A DNA stretch of 51,052 nucleotides from Desulfobacteraceae bacterium RAAP-1 (GTDB lineage Bacteria > Desulfobacterota > Desulfobacteria > Desulfobacterales > Desulfatirhabdiaceae): the NCBI GenBank assembly GCA_001443525.1, contig LKPX01000022.1, forward strand, positions 1 to 51,052. Direction: 5' to 3'. Position 1 is the stretch's first letter, and every line of letters starts with the position of its first letter. Under the pieces are notes generated by a model. That model was not told where the DNA came from. It saw only the letters and a program-made list of their open reading frames with translations, and did not search any database. This document shows positions 41,962-50,842 of this stretch, one piece after another. Made by a program: the position numbers and the translations under genes.

Positions 41962-43236
41962 TTAATGATGTTCTTTTGTCCACCATCGGTTCGCAATCAG
42001 TACCGCTATAGCCTGCGCACAAAGCATGATGGCTACACATCCGAGCCACCCGGCATGATTCCAGAGAAAACCGGGTATGACCGAACCGGCAAATCCGCCC
42101 AAATAGTAGAAAGAAATATAAAGACCCGCGGCAGAAGATTTGGCTTCATGGGCCGCCATGCCCACGTGGCTGGATGACGCGGACTGACAGACAAACACCC
42201 CGGATGCTTCAAGAGCCAGTCCGGCAATGATGACTGGCACAGAATGCACCAGCGTCAATATGATGCCGATTGCTGACATCCCCACAGCCCCTATCAATGC
42301 TTTTCGTTGACCGATGCGATCCATGATGTATCCGGCGGGAGGCGTAATCACCGCACCGATCAGATACACCACAAAAATGGATGCCAAGGCAGCCGGTCCA
42401 AGAAAAAACGGTTTGTCCGCCAGATAAAAGTTCACATAGGTAAATGTTCCGACCATACAAAAAAGGACATTAAACCCTACAGCATAGGTAGCCAGAAGCT
42501 GTGGGTTGCAAAGGTGCGTCAGCATGGACTGAAGGCCCTGAACAACATTACGTTGACGGATAAATCGGGTGGAACGGGGAAGAAGCCACCATATTACCAG
42601 AGCGCATGTGACCGTGATGGCGCCAAGGATGAGAAAAGGAGCGCGCCAACCATACCTGGCTGATGACAGACCGGCAATAAATCGCCCTGTAAAACCGCCT
42701 ATGACAGTACCCGTAACATAGGTCGCCATGGTAGCTCCCACCGATTCCAATGGTGATTCTTCACAAATGTATGCCATGGTCACTGCTGGGATGCCAGCGG
42801 TGAAGAGCCCCTGAAAAAACCGCCAGATGATAAGCTGCCTTAAATTGACAGACGTACCTGCCAGAGCTGTAGGAATCGCCAGCCCCAGCATGGCGGCGAC
42901 AATCACCCGTTTGCGCCCCAGCGCATCAGCCAAAAGACCGATCACAGGAGATGCGAACGCCATCGCCAGTACTGCAGCACTTACGGTAAGGCTTACCATC
43001 AGTTCGGAAGCATGAAAGAAATGCCGGAATTGGGGCAGCAACGGCTGAGTAACATAAAGATTAAAAAATGCGCCGGCACCTGTAATAAACAATGCGATAT
43101 GAACATGAACCCGACGGACGCCCGGAATTTCCTCCAAAGGCTTTGACTCTGTTATGAAAGGATGTGGTTCCACGATGTTATTATATCCATTTTTGATGCC
43201 TTCGTAAAAAGTCGAATTTCGGACGCAACATGACAT
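41962..43236 (-). CDS. MFS transporter (YnfM-like)
   Basis: Up to 424 residues with 12 hydrophobic segments. The family block LFITGAGAFFNLYVTQPLLP near residue 50 and the MFS motif A, GLLADALGRKRV (about 99-110), are clear; GYIMDRIGQRKA is the matching loop in the second half. Substrate unknown; relatives are often drug or metabolite exporters. The reading frame extends to ATG 43236, which gives a TGATG overlap with the ABC transporter stop but encodes about 21 residues from a repeat tail. GTG 43173 (MEPHPFITESK) is the alternative start. Confidence 0.82.
   Translation of the reverse strand: MSCCVRNSTFYEGIKNGYNNIVEPHPFITESKPLEEIPGVRRVHVHIALFITGAGAFFNLYVTQPLLPQFRHFFHASELMVSLTVSAAVLAMAFASPVIGLLADALGRKRVIVAAMLGLAIPTALAGTSVNLRQLIIWRFFQGLFTAGIPAVTMAYICEESPLESVGATMATYVTGTVIGGFTGRFIAGLSSARYGWRAPFLILGAITVTCALVIWWLLPRSTRFIRQRNVVQGLQSMLTHLCNPQLLATYAVGFNVLFCMVGTFTYVNFYLADKPFFLGPAALASIFVVYLIGAVITPPAGYIMDRIGQRKALIGAVGMSAIGIILTLVHSVPVIIAGLALEASGVFVCQSASSSHVGMAAHEAKSSAAGLYISFYYLGGFAGSVIPGFLWNHAGWLGCVAIMLCAQAIAVLIANRWWTKEHH
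43189..43225 (-). repeat. Tail-only copy of the dispersed repeat inside a coding start
   Basis: Read on the minus strand, cgtccgaaattcgac followed by tttttacgaaggcatc matches the tails of copies B and D. It lies within the extreme 5' end of the MFS reading frame. Confidence 0.6.
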
Positions 43237-45182
43237 CAGTATCCAATAGCAGCCTGATATTCTCCGGAAGGCAACAGCCGCCAGTTATCCTGGCCTTTGA
43301 GTTCGAGTACGCGGCTGTGGTATTTTAAAATACTGCTGCGGTGTCCTACGCTGATGTAATGAATGCCGAGTTCTTTCAATTTTTCGTAAAGCCGGGCCTC
43401 GTTTTCCATATCCAGGGCGCTGGTGGCTTCATCCAGAACGGCGAATCCGGGCCGGTTGAGAAAAAGTCGCGCAAACGCCAGCCGCTGCTGCTCCCCCAGA
43501 GACAACACGTCGGCCCAGTCCAGCGTAACATCGAATCCGCCGACACGATCTACAAGCGCCTCAAGCTGCACGGTTTTCAGCATTTGCCTTAATTCCTCAT
43601 CTGAACTTTCTCTTTTGAGCCGTGGATACAGCAACTGATCGCGCAGTGAACCGATGAGCATGTACGGTCGCTGCGGCAGAAAGAAGATGTCCGACAGCGC
43701 CGGACGTTTTACCGTTCCTTCCCCTCTTGTCCACAGCCCTGCGATGGCTCTCAGCAAAGAGCTTTTGCCGATCCCGCTCTCCCCTACGATCACCAGAGTC
43801 TCATTTTTGTCCAGATGCAGTGTCAGATCACCGAGCAGAAGACGATTGCCGTTTGGCGTCATCAGCGTCATGTGTTCCAGTGCAAACTGGTCTGAAGATT
43901 CCGACACAATTCCGGATACCTCCAACTGAGACGATGTGATAGCGTCGGTAAACGTTGAAAGCCGCTCGACGCCCGCAGCGAAATTGGTAATCTGCTCAAT
44001 CTGGGAAACGATCAAAGACAAGGCCGCGTACACCTGGGTAAAGGCGAAATTGGCCTGCACCATGTCACCGTATTCGATTTTGCCTTTAAAATAGAGGGGA
44101 AACATGACCAAATACGGCAGCACGACAGGAAGATAGCTATAAGCCGTTGTAAAAAAAGATAAATTCCGCTGCCATCCGATCAACAGGCCGAAATTTTTCA
44201 GCACATTCCGAAATCGATCCGAAATGTGAGCCAGCTCCGGTTTCTCACCTTGATAGAAGGCGATGGACTCCGCATTATCTCTCACATGGATGAGCGAATA
44301 CCGGAAATCCGCCTCATACCGGAGCTGATTGAAGTTCAGGCGCACCAGACGCCGCCCGATCAGCACCGTTAATATCGTTCCCACAATCGAATATCCCAGC
44401 ACCACGCAGACCAGCAGCACCGATTTCGACCACAGAATCCCGGTAAACGAGATGATATCCATCACGGAACCAAGAATAATCAGCAGAAATGTCAGTGATG
44501 TTCTGGTAAAGGAGCGGATATCTTCCATAATCCGCTGATCCGGGTTGTCTATTTCCGAGTTCGTCTCAATGCCGTAATAGGCGCGGTTCTTGAAATAGTT
44601 GTCAACAAATGTTCCGGTCATCCATTCCCGCCAGCGCATGCCCAGATAGTTCTGTACATACCCATAGAAAGCCACGATTGGAATTCCGACCATAAAGCCG
44701 CAGAAATATACCGTGATGAACAGGTACGCCAGGTCCTGCTGTTTCTGAACCAGAGAGTTAGTGAAATAATTGCCGATATAGCTGAAAGCGACATTAATGC
44801 CGGTTACGGAAAGCGACAGCAGGAGAACAACGGCGAGCAGCATCCATGCCTGACGCCGTTGCCTCAGATGATGTCTGAGCAAGAAAAACACCACAGCCGG
44901 AATCGCCAGAACAGCCGCGACAACCATCCACGTCCCTGAATGGAATATCGTGGTCATGACGGATAAAAGCCCGCCGGCTATCTTGGTGGTCAGAACCGGA
45001 GCGACGGAATGTCCGACAAATACCATACCGGCAACGACAAAAAAAAGCAGGCCGAACAGAAAGGCCAGCAGCAGAACCATAAGCATCAACGTCAGAAAAC
45101 CGCCGCCGCGGATTGCCGGGAAAAAATAGGGTTGAGCGATAGATACAAATCGTCTCCAGAGTGGAAATTGATCCTTTTTCAT
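43236..45182 (-). CDS. SbmA/BacA- or YddA-type ABC transporter (permease-ATPase fusion)
   Basis: 648 residues. Long N-terminal membrane part: two helices (30-55 and 85-105), then further helices to about 410, including the RWREWMT segment typical of the SbmA/YddA group. C-terminal ATPase: Walker A GESGIGKSS near 475, signature LSLGEQQRLAFAR near 570, Walker B FAVLDEATSALD near 588, and switch His in ISVGHRSS. Members import peptides, vitamins or very-long-chain acyl compounds. It is probably co-transcribed with the MFS gene that follows, because their ends overlap. Confidence 0.85.
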   Translation of the reverse strand: MKKDQFPLWRRFVSIAQPYFFPAIRGGGFLTLMLMVLLLAFLFGLLFFVVAGMVFVGHSVAPVLTTKIAGGLLSVMTTIFHSGTWMVVAAVLAIPAVVFFLLRHHLRQRRQAWMLLAVVLLLSLSVTGINVAFSYIGNYFTNSLVQKQQDLAYLFITVYFCGFMVGIPIVAFYGYVQNYLGMRWREWMTGTFVDNYFKNRAYYGIETNSEIDNPDQRIMEDIRSFTRTSLTFLLIILGSVMDIISFTGILWSKSVLLVCVVLGYSIVGTILTVLIGRRLVRLNFNQLRYEADFRYSLIHVRDNAESIAFYQGEKPELAHISDRFRNVLKNFGLLIGWQRNLSFFTTAYSYLPVVLPYLVMFPLYFKGKIEYGDMVQANFAFTQVYAALSLIVSQIEQITNFAAGVERLSTFTDAITSSQLEVSGIVSESSDQFALEHMTLMTPNGNRLLLGDLTLHLDKNETLVIVGESGIGKSSLLRAIAGLWTRGEGTVKRPALSDIFFLPQRPYMLIGSLRDQLLYPRLKRESSDEELRQMLKTVQLEALVDRVGGFDVTLDWADVLSLGEQQRLAFARLFLNRPGFAVLDEATSALDMENEARLYEKLKELGIHYISVGHRSSILKYHSRVLELKGQDNWRLLPSGEYQAAIGY

Positions 45183-45199
45183 TGAAATTCCTTAATCTA

Positions 45200-45228
45200 A
45201 TTCCATTTTGCTTTCAAAATGACATTCC
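45200..45228 (-). repeat. Second copy of the 29-bp motif
   Basis: Its reverse complement matches 81-109 at 28 of 29 positions (core CATTTTG-AAAG-CAAAATG). It ends 18 bp before the ATG of the minus-strand ABC transporter gene, in the same orientation relative to the gene as the copy at 81. Confidence 0.6.
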
Positions 45229-45350
45229 AGTTCATTAATCATTATCTCGGAAACCATACTACAACGTGAAAGCGAACTCGTAAAGAGTCCAATATCAGAT
45301 GACATCACAAAAAATTCAAGACCCGATAGCGCTGTGGATGGATATCTGAA

Positions 45351-45378
45351 TTGACTTTAAACGGATTTGGTTTATAGT
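45351..45378 (+). promoter_or_regulatory. Promoter of the heterodimeric ABC exporter
   Basis: TTGACT (45351-45356), 16 bp, TATAGT (45373-45378). The predicted transcription start (about 45385) is practically at the ATG 45387, so this mRNA too may be leaderless. Confidence 0.55.
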
Positions 45379-45386
45379 CATCCATC

Positions 45387-47153
45387 ATGAAATCGTTCCA
45401 GTTGATTCTGCCCTATTTTCAGAAAAACCGCCTGATCATCACCGCGGGTATCGTCTGTTTGATCATTGTGGATTTTCTTCAGCTTGTCATTCCCCGCATC
45501 ATCAAAAGCGTCATCGATGATCTGACGACTCTTGCCATTTCCCCCAAAGGTCTCTTGATCTACGCCGCCGATATCCTGCTCATTGCGGTTCTCATGGGAG
45601 GATTTCGCTACCTGTGGCGGCGCTGTCTGATCGGCATGTCGCGGGAGGTCGAGGAAGGACTCCGAAGCCGGCTGTTTTTTCATTTACAGACATTATCCGC
45701 CGCGTATTTTGATCAAACCAGAACCGGCGATCTCATGGCCCATGCCACCAACGACATTCAGCATGTCCGTATGGGCGTGGGCATGGGCATGGTGGCGCTG
45801 ACTGACGCAATCATCATGGGGGCTGCGGCCATCGGATTCATGCTCTATATCCATGTCCGCATGACCCTGTATGTGCTCATTCCCATGCCGTTCATCGTAT
45901 TCGGCACTCGGTTTTTCAGCAAAAAAATGCACCAGCGGTATCAGGACGTTCAGGCGGCATTTTCCGATCTTACAGAAGTAGTCCGCGAGCGATTCACCGG
46001 TATCCGGATGGTCAAGGCCCATCACACCGAAGCGTTGGAAACCCGGCGCGTGGAAACGATATCTCGTGAATACATCCGGCAGAATATCCGGCTGGTGAAA
46101 ATCACCAGCTCCCTGTTTCCCATGATGATGTTTTTTTCAAATATCAGTCTGGTGCTTATTTTATTTCTGGGAGGCCGGAATACCATTCTCGGGAAGATTA
46201 CTCCAGGAGACTTCGTGGCCTTCATCAGCTATCTGGGGCTGTTGACCTGGCCCATGATGGCGATGGGATGGGTAACGAATCTGATTCAACGCGGCAAAGC
46301 ATCGCTGGATCGCATCGGCCGGATACTGGAAAGACTTCCGGATGTGACGGATTCAGCAGACGTTTCTACGGCCACACATCTGAAGCCAAACGGCTCTCTG
46401 ACATTTGAAGATGTCTGTTTCGCCTATTCGCCTCACCAGGCGCCGGCGCTGGATGGTATCCATTTTACCGTTGCTGCGGGAAAATATCTGGGAATCGCCG
46501 GGCCTCCGGGCAGCGGCAAAACCACACTGCTGAATCTGATCCCCAGACTGTATGATGTCACCGGCGGCGCCATTTGTCTGAATCATCAAGATATCCGGAA
46601 GATACCGCTGACGGAACTGCGCTCCCGGATAGCGCTCATGCCTCAGGAGCCCTTTCTGTTCGCCGGCACCATCCGGGATAACATCACTTTCGGGGATCCG
46701 CGTTTTGACGAGACGGATGTGATTCGCGCCGTACAGCAGGCCGCTCTGTATGAAACCATTCAGTCGTTTCCGCACGGTTTCGATACGGTGGTCGGTGAAA
46801 AAGGGGTGATTCTCTCCGGCGGCCAGAAACAGCGGATCGCTCTGGCCCGGTGCCTGATTCAGTCTCCCGCCCTGCTCATTCTGGATGACCCCATCAGTCA
46901 GGTGGATAGCGAAACCGGCAACGCTATTCTGCAAACCCTGCACGCCACTGCCGGAAGCTGTATTCGGATCATCGTGTCTCACCGGCTGTCTGTTCTGAAA
47001 TCCGCAGACATGATTATCGTGATGGATCAGGGACGAATTGCCGAATCCGGAACCCATGCGGAACTGATCGCCAGAGACGGCTATTACGCCGATACGCTGC
47101 GGCTTCAGGAAATTGAGGAGGAACTGGATGGATACGAACGCGGCGCTGTTTGA
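45387..47153 (+). CDS. Heterodimeric ABC exporter, degenerate-site subunit
   Basis: 588 residues, six membrane helices followed by an ATPase. Walker A GPPGSGKTT is near 372, signature LSGGQKQRIALAR near 475. The Walker B ends in Asp (LLILDDPISQVD, about 495) where the catalytic Glu is expected, and the switch His is in IIVSHRLSV. This pattern matches the subunit that carries the non-catalytic site in exporters such as TM287/TM288, BmrC/D or YknU/V-like pairs. It is probably a lipid, drug or peptide exporter. Its end overlaps the partner gene by 26 bp. Confidence 0.87.
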   Translation: MKSFQLILPYFQKNRLIITAGIVCLIIVDFLQLVIPRIIKSVIDDLTTLAISPKGLLIYAADILLIAVLMGGFRYLWRRCLIGMSREVEEGLRSRLFFHLQTLSAAYFDQTRTGDLMAHATNDIQHVRMGVGMGMVALTDAIIMGAAAIGFMLYIHVRMTLYVLIPMPFIVFGTRFFSKKMHQRYQDVQAAFSDLTEVVRERFTGIRMVKAHHTEALETRRVETISREYIRQNIRLVKITSSLFPMMMFFSNISLVLILFLGGRNTILGKITPGDFVAFISYLGLLTWPMMAMGWVTNLIQRGKASLDRIGRILERLPDVTDSADVSTATHLKPNGSLTFEDVCFAYSPHQAPALDGIHFTVAAGKYLGIAGPPGSGKTTLLNLIPRLYDVTGGAICLNHQDIRKIPLTELRSRIALMPQEPFLFAGTIRDNITFGDPRFDETDVIRAVQQAALYETIQSFPHGFDTVVGEKGVILSGGQKQRIALARCLIQSPALLILDDPISQVDSETGNAILQTLHATAGSCIRIIVSHRLSVLKSADMIIVMDQGRIAESGTHAELIARDGYYADTLRLQEIEEELDGYERGAV

Positions 47154-49107
47154 AGAACAAAAAATAGATCGCAGTCACGATGCAACGCTGCTGTGGCGGA
47201 TTTATCCATATATCACTCCATACCGGATGCTGCTGCTGTTTTCCATTGTCATGGCAATGGCGATCACCGCTCTGGATCTGTCGCTGCCGTACATCACAAA
47301 AATCACGATTGACCGGTATATTGTTCCCAGAATCGATGCCCAGGCAGGCCAGGCGCCGGCATCTCGGGAGTTGTCCGTCAACACGTCGGATTCTGAAGTC
47401 GCCGAGATAATCCGCCGCTATCCGGCCTTGTTCACTGTTTCGGGAAATTCCGCCCGGATCGATTACGACCAACTGGAAAAACTGCCCTCCCATGATCTTG
47501 CCAGACTACGTCACCACGATCTTGCCGGCGTATCGCTGATGACGCTCATTTTTCTGGGGGTCGTCATCCTGGATTTTATCCTGAATTTTTGCCAGCAGGT
47601 GGTTATGGAAATTGCAGGCCAGAAAATCATGCACGACCTCCGCATGAAACTGTTCGCGCACATACAAACCCTGCCTGTCCGCTTTTTTAACCAGACCCCG
47701 GTAGCCAGGCTGGTTACCCGTACAACCAACGATATTCAGAACATGCAGGATATGTTCACCTCGGTTATTACGTTCGTGTTCAAAGATATGCTGCTGTTGG
47801 CCGGAATTGCTGTAATGCTGCTTCATATGAACTGGCAACTGGCGCTGGGAGCGTTTACCGTGCTGCCGGCGGTGGGCTATTTTTCCATCCATTACTCACG
47901 CCAGGCGCGGGAGGCGTTTCGCACTATCCGTGTAAAAACAGCTGAAATCAATACTCATTTTTCAGAAACCATCACTGGAATAAAGGTGGTTCAGTTATTC
48001 CGTCAGGAAGACAACAATTTCAAAAAATTCAAAAAACTCAATCATGAATATTATCTGGCCGGTATGCGCCAACTGCATGTGTTCGCCATATTCATGCCGG
48101 TTATCGAATTTTTAGGCATCACCGCGGTCGCTGTCGTTATCTACGAGGGCGGCGTTCGGGTGCTGGCGGATTCCATCACGATCGGCGCACTGGCAGCCTT
48201 TATTTCCTACCTCCGGATGTTTTTTCAACCTATCCGGGATATTGCCGAAAAATACAATATTCTGCAAAACGCCATGTCATCCGCAGAAAGACTGTTTCAG
48301 ATATTAGACAATCCGGAAAAAGATGCACCGCTCACGCTTTCGGAAACCGGCAGGCCGGAATCCCTTCAGATACCTATTCGGTCTATCGAAGCCAAGGATG
48401 TCTCTTTTGCCTACCATTCCGGCGAGCCGGTTCTCCGGAATGTATCGTTCCGGCTGAATTCCGGAGAGACCCTGGCCGTGGTTGGCCCCACCGGATCGGG
48501 TAAAACCACGCTGATCCACCTGATCACCCGGTTTTACGATCCGGATACCGGTCAAATCCAAATCAACGGAACCGATATCCGCAAAATACCGCACGGACAG
48601 CTTCGTTCCCAACTATCACTGGTAACTCAGGATCCTTTCCTTTTTTCAGAGACTATCCGGGAAAACATTCTTCACGGCGTCAACCCCGTTACGGACAAGG
48701 AAATGGAAGCCATCCTGCAATCCGCCAACTGCACCGATATAGTCGCAAGACTTCCGCAGGGAGTGGACTCATTGCTGTCTGAAGGCGGTGCTTCCATTTC
48801 GAGCGGCGAACGCCAACTGATATCCATTGCCAGAGCCTTTGCCAGAAAGCCGGAGCTCATTATTCTCGATGAAGCCACCTCCTATATCGATTCCGGTACC
48901 GAGCAGAACATCCAGAAAGCCCTGATCAATCTGATGACAGGCCGCACCGCCATCATCATTGCACACCGGCTGTCCACCGCCCGGCTGGCAGATATGATTC
49001 TGGTCATGAAAAACGGCCGGATCGTCGAATCCGGAACCCATGAAGCGCTGATGTCTCAGAAAGGATTTTATTATAAATTAAATCAGATAGAAAGGGCTAG
49101 CCTATAA
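47128..49107 (+). CDS. Heterodimeric ABC exporter, canonical-Walker-B subunit
   Basis: 659 residues. After the first helix pair there is a periplasmic insertion of about 75 residues (about 70-145, APASRELSVNTSDSEVAEI), which lengthens the protein relative to its partner and is typical of this subunit. Walker A GPTGSGKTT is near 453. Signature SISSGERQLISIARAF (about 555) is altered at the first Gly, and Walker B LIILDEATSYID (about 582) has the catalytic Glu. The altered signature fits with the partner's degenerate site. ATG 47128 follows a strong gaggaggaa. Confidence 0.88.
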   Translation: MDTNAALFEEQKIDRSHDATLLWRIYPYITPYRMLLLFSIVMAMAITALDLSLPYITKITIDRYIVPRIDAQAGQAPASRELSVNTSDSEVAEIIRRYPALFTVSGNSARIDYDQLEKLPSHDLARLRHHDLAGVSLMTLIFLGVVILDFILNFCQQVVMEIAGQKIMHDLRMKLFAHIQTLPVRFFNQTPVARLVTRTTNDIQNMQDMFTSVITFVFKDMLLLAGIAVMLLHMNWQLALGAFTVLPAVGYFSIHYSRQAREAFRTIRVKTAEINTHFSETITGIKVVQLFRQEDNNFKKFKKLNHEYYLAGMRQLHVFAIFMPVIEFLGITAVAVVIYEGGVRVLADSITIGALAAFISYLRMFFQPIRDIAEKYNILQNAMSSAERLFQILDNPEKDAPLTLSETGRPESLQIPIRSIEAKDVSFAYHSGEPVLRNVSFRLNSGETLAVVGPTGSGKTTLIHLITRFYDPDTGQIQINGTDIRKIPHGQLRSQLSLVTQDPFLFSETIRENILHGVNPVTDKEMEAILQSANCTDIVARLPQGVDSLLSEGGASISSGERQLISIARAFARKPELIILDEATSYIDSGTEQNIQKALINLMTGRTAIIIAHRLSTARLADMILVMKNGRIVESGTHEALMSQKGFYYKLNQIERASL

Positions 49108-49507
49108 CTTTTTAGAGAGAGACTGAATCAGCCTTTTCAAGATAAAAAATATCAATTAAACAAATTAACAGCTTCGTAAAAAGTCGAATTTCGGACGACC
49201 TCGTAAAATGTTCGCAGGCAAGGCGTGCAAATTCTGAGGAATGCAGCGTACTTTTGTCGTACGCTGCAATGACGAAGGATAGGGCACAATGCAGCATGCG
49301 GACTTTTGACGAAGCCGTCAACATTTCAATTATGAGCTACAGATTCAGTATAAGCATAATGCTTGACTTTCCATGTCAAGATAGTAAGAGTCACAGATCG
49401 AATTAAGGATGGTGCATTCTCTTTGGCTATATTTATCTAAAATATGGACAACAGCTTTGATGGCTATTCAGCCTTTTTGGGATTATTACGGTATCAGGAG
49501 CGGGCAG
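49108..49507. other. Intergenic region with repeat D and a possible promoter
   Basis: No gene is visible. It holds the inverted repeat copy D (49167-49321). Further right, CTTGAC-7-GTCAAG (49362-49380) is an inverted repeat that overlaps a TTGACT that could be a -35, with only a poor -10 (TAAGAG) after it. An in-frame start at 49409 lies upstream of the kinase ATG but is not preferred. Confidence 0.45.
49167..49321 (-). repeat. Dispersed palindromic repeat, full copy D (inverted)
   Basis: This is the family on the minus strand: the right end is gcatgcggacttttgacgaa, and the left carries the tail cttcgtaaaaagtcgaattt. The core has a perfect 9-bp hairpin, GCAGCGTAC-ttttgtc-GTACGCTGC (near 49243-49267). 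Confidence 0.85.
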
Positions 49508-50629
49508 ATGGCGGACAAACCTTCCTATGCGGAACTTGAAAGTAGAATCATCTCATTACAGATGGAAATCGAGAAACTGACGGAGAATGACAAAGGGATC
49601 ATTCAGGCTCTCACCGAAGATTTTGAACTGCTTGCAGACCGCTCGCAAGATGCCATCTACCAGTTTGATATCGAATCCCGCACGTTTCCGTTTTTCAACA
49701 AGCTGTTCCTGGAACTTTACAGCATCGAGGAACACGGCGTAAAGATTTTATCACCCAAAAGCGTACTGGTGCATATTCATCCCGACGACCTGAACATGGT
49801 TCGAGCCGCTCAAAAGACATCGCTTCTGCATGAAAGCCATGGCGGAGAAATTGAATACCGTTTTCTGCATCCGGACGGCACAACGAGATGGATGCATGAC
49901 AGATGGACGGTCCTGCACAACAACTCAGGGCAACCCACCACCATCGAGGGATTCATCAGGGACAACACACAGCGCAAACAAGCCGAGGAAGAAATCATGC
50001 GGGCCATGCGTAACGCATTGATCGGCAGCTACCTGGTTCAAAACGGAAAGTTTCGTTACGTCAACCGTGAATTCACCAGAATTACTTCCTACTCCGTCAA
50101 TGAGCTGATGGGAACCGATCCCCTGATGATTGTCCATAAAGACTACCGCATCGCCGCCAGAAAAAGTGCGATCAGAATGCTGAAGGGAAAAGAAAGCACA
50201 CCTTACGAATTCCGCATTATCGATCGAAACGGAAATACCAAATGGATTATGGAATCCGTTACCTCCATCCTGTATCAGGGGAACCGAGCGGTTCTGGGAT
50301 ATTTTATGGATATCACCAAGAACAAACAGGCGGAAGAAGACAGCAAAGAAAGAGAAAAACTAGAGGCAATTCTTGAACTGGCGGGAGCCGTAGGGCACGA
50401 GTTGAACAATCCCCTTCAAGTGGCGCTGACGTGCAGTCAAAAATTGAATATTCACGCTGCGGATAATCACCTCCAGGAGGAAATGCTCGGACTTCTTCGA
50501 AAAAATATCCAGAAGCTGGTGGAAATTTCCCGTAAATTCCAAAGCATTACCCAGTACGCCACCAAGGATTACGTAATGGGCAAAAAAATCTTTGACATCC
50601 ATGCAGCTTCCAAAGAAAGCCCTCGATAA
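49508..50629 (+). CDS. PAS-PAS-HisKA protein lacking the kinase ATPase domain
   Basis: 373 residues from ATG 49508. An N-terminal coiled coil (MADKPSYAELESRIISLQME) is followed by PAS 1 (about 45-165, ending GFIRDNTQRKQAEEE), PAS 2 (about 170-285, ending GYFMDITKNKQAEED) and a HisKA helix pair (about 293-350) with the phospho-acceptor His in GAVGHELNNPLQ. It stops before any N, G1 or G2 box. It is soluble. Proteins of this design in related anaerobes may be phosphorylated by another kinase. ATG 49508 has gagcggg upstream. It is the only signalling gene in this part. Confidence 0.82.
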   Translation: MADKPSYAELESRIISLQMEIEKLTENDKGIIQALTEDFELLADRSQDAIYQFDIESRTFPFFNKLFLELYSIEEHGVKILSPKSVLVHIHPDDLNMVRAAQKTSLLHESHGGEIEYRFLHPDGTTRWMHDRWTVLHNNSGQPTTIEGFIRDNTQRKQAEEEIMRAMRNALIGSYLVQNGKFRYVNREFTRITSYSVNELMGTDPLMIVHKDYRIAARKSAIRMLKGKESTPYEFRIIDRNGNTKWIMESVTSILYQGNRAVLGYFMDITKNKQAEEDSKEREKLEAILELAGAVGHELNNPLQVALTCSQKLNIHAADNHLQEEMLGLLRKNIQKLVEISRKFQSITQYATKDYVMGKKIFDIHAASKESPR

Positions 50630-50668
50630 CTCTATCCCCGATGCTCAGGCTTTCTATAATCCGGCAAT

Positions 50669-50706
50669 CCGTCTATGAGGCATATATCGATACATCTCAT
50701 AGACGG
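50669..50706. terminator. Terminator-like hairpin after the PAS protein gene
   Basis: CCGTCTATGAG (50669-50679) pairs perfectly with CTCATAGACGG (50696-50706), 11 bp with a 16-nt loop, about 40 bp after the stop. There is no T-run. Confidence 0.45.
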
Positions 50707-50711
50707 CATAT

Positions 50712-50842
50712 TTGACGACTTCGTAAAAAGTCCGGATGCTGCGTTGCGCTGCATCCTTCGTCGTTGCGGCGTACCCAAAAGTACGCCTCACTCCTCAGGA
50801 TTTGCGCGCCTTGCCTGCGAACTTTTTACAAAGCCGTCTGAA
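50712..50842 (+). repeat. Dispersed palindromic repeat, full copy E
   Basis: The left arm gacgacttcgtaaaaagtcc and right arm gcgaactttttacaaagccg are inverted partners. The core has GTAC-ccaaaa-GTAC. The tail after the right arm is diverged compared with copies A, B and D. Confidence 0.85.
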
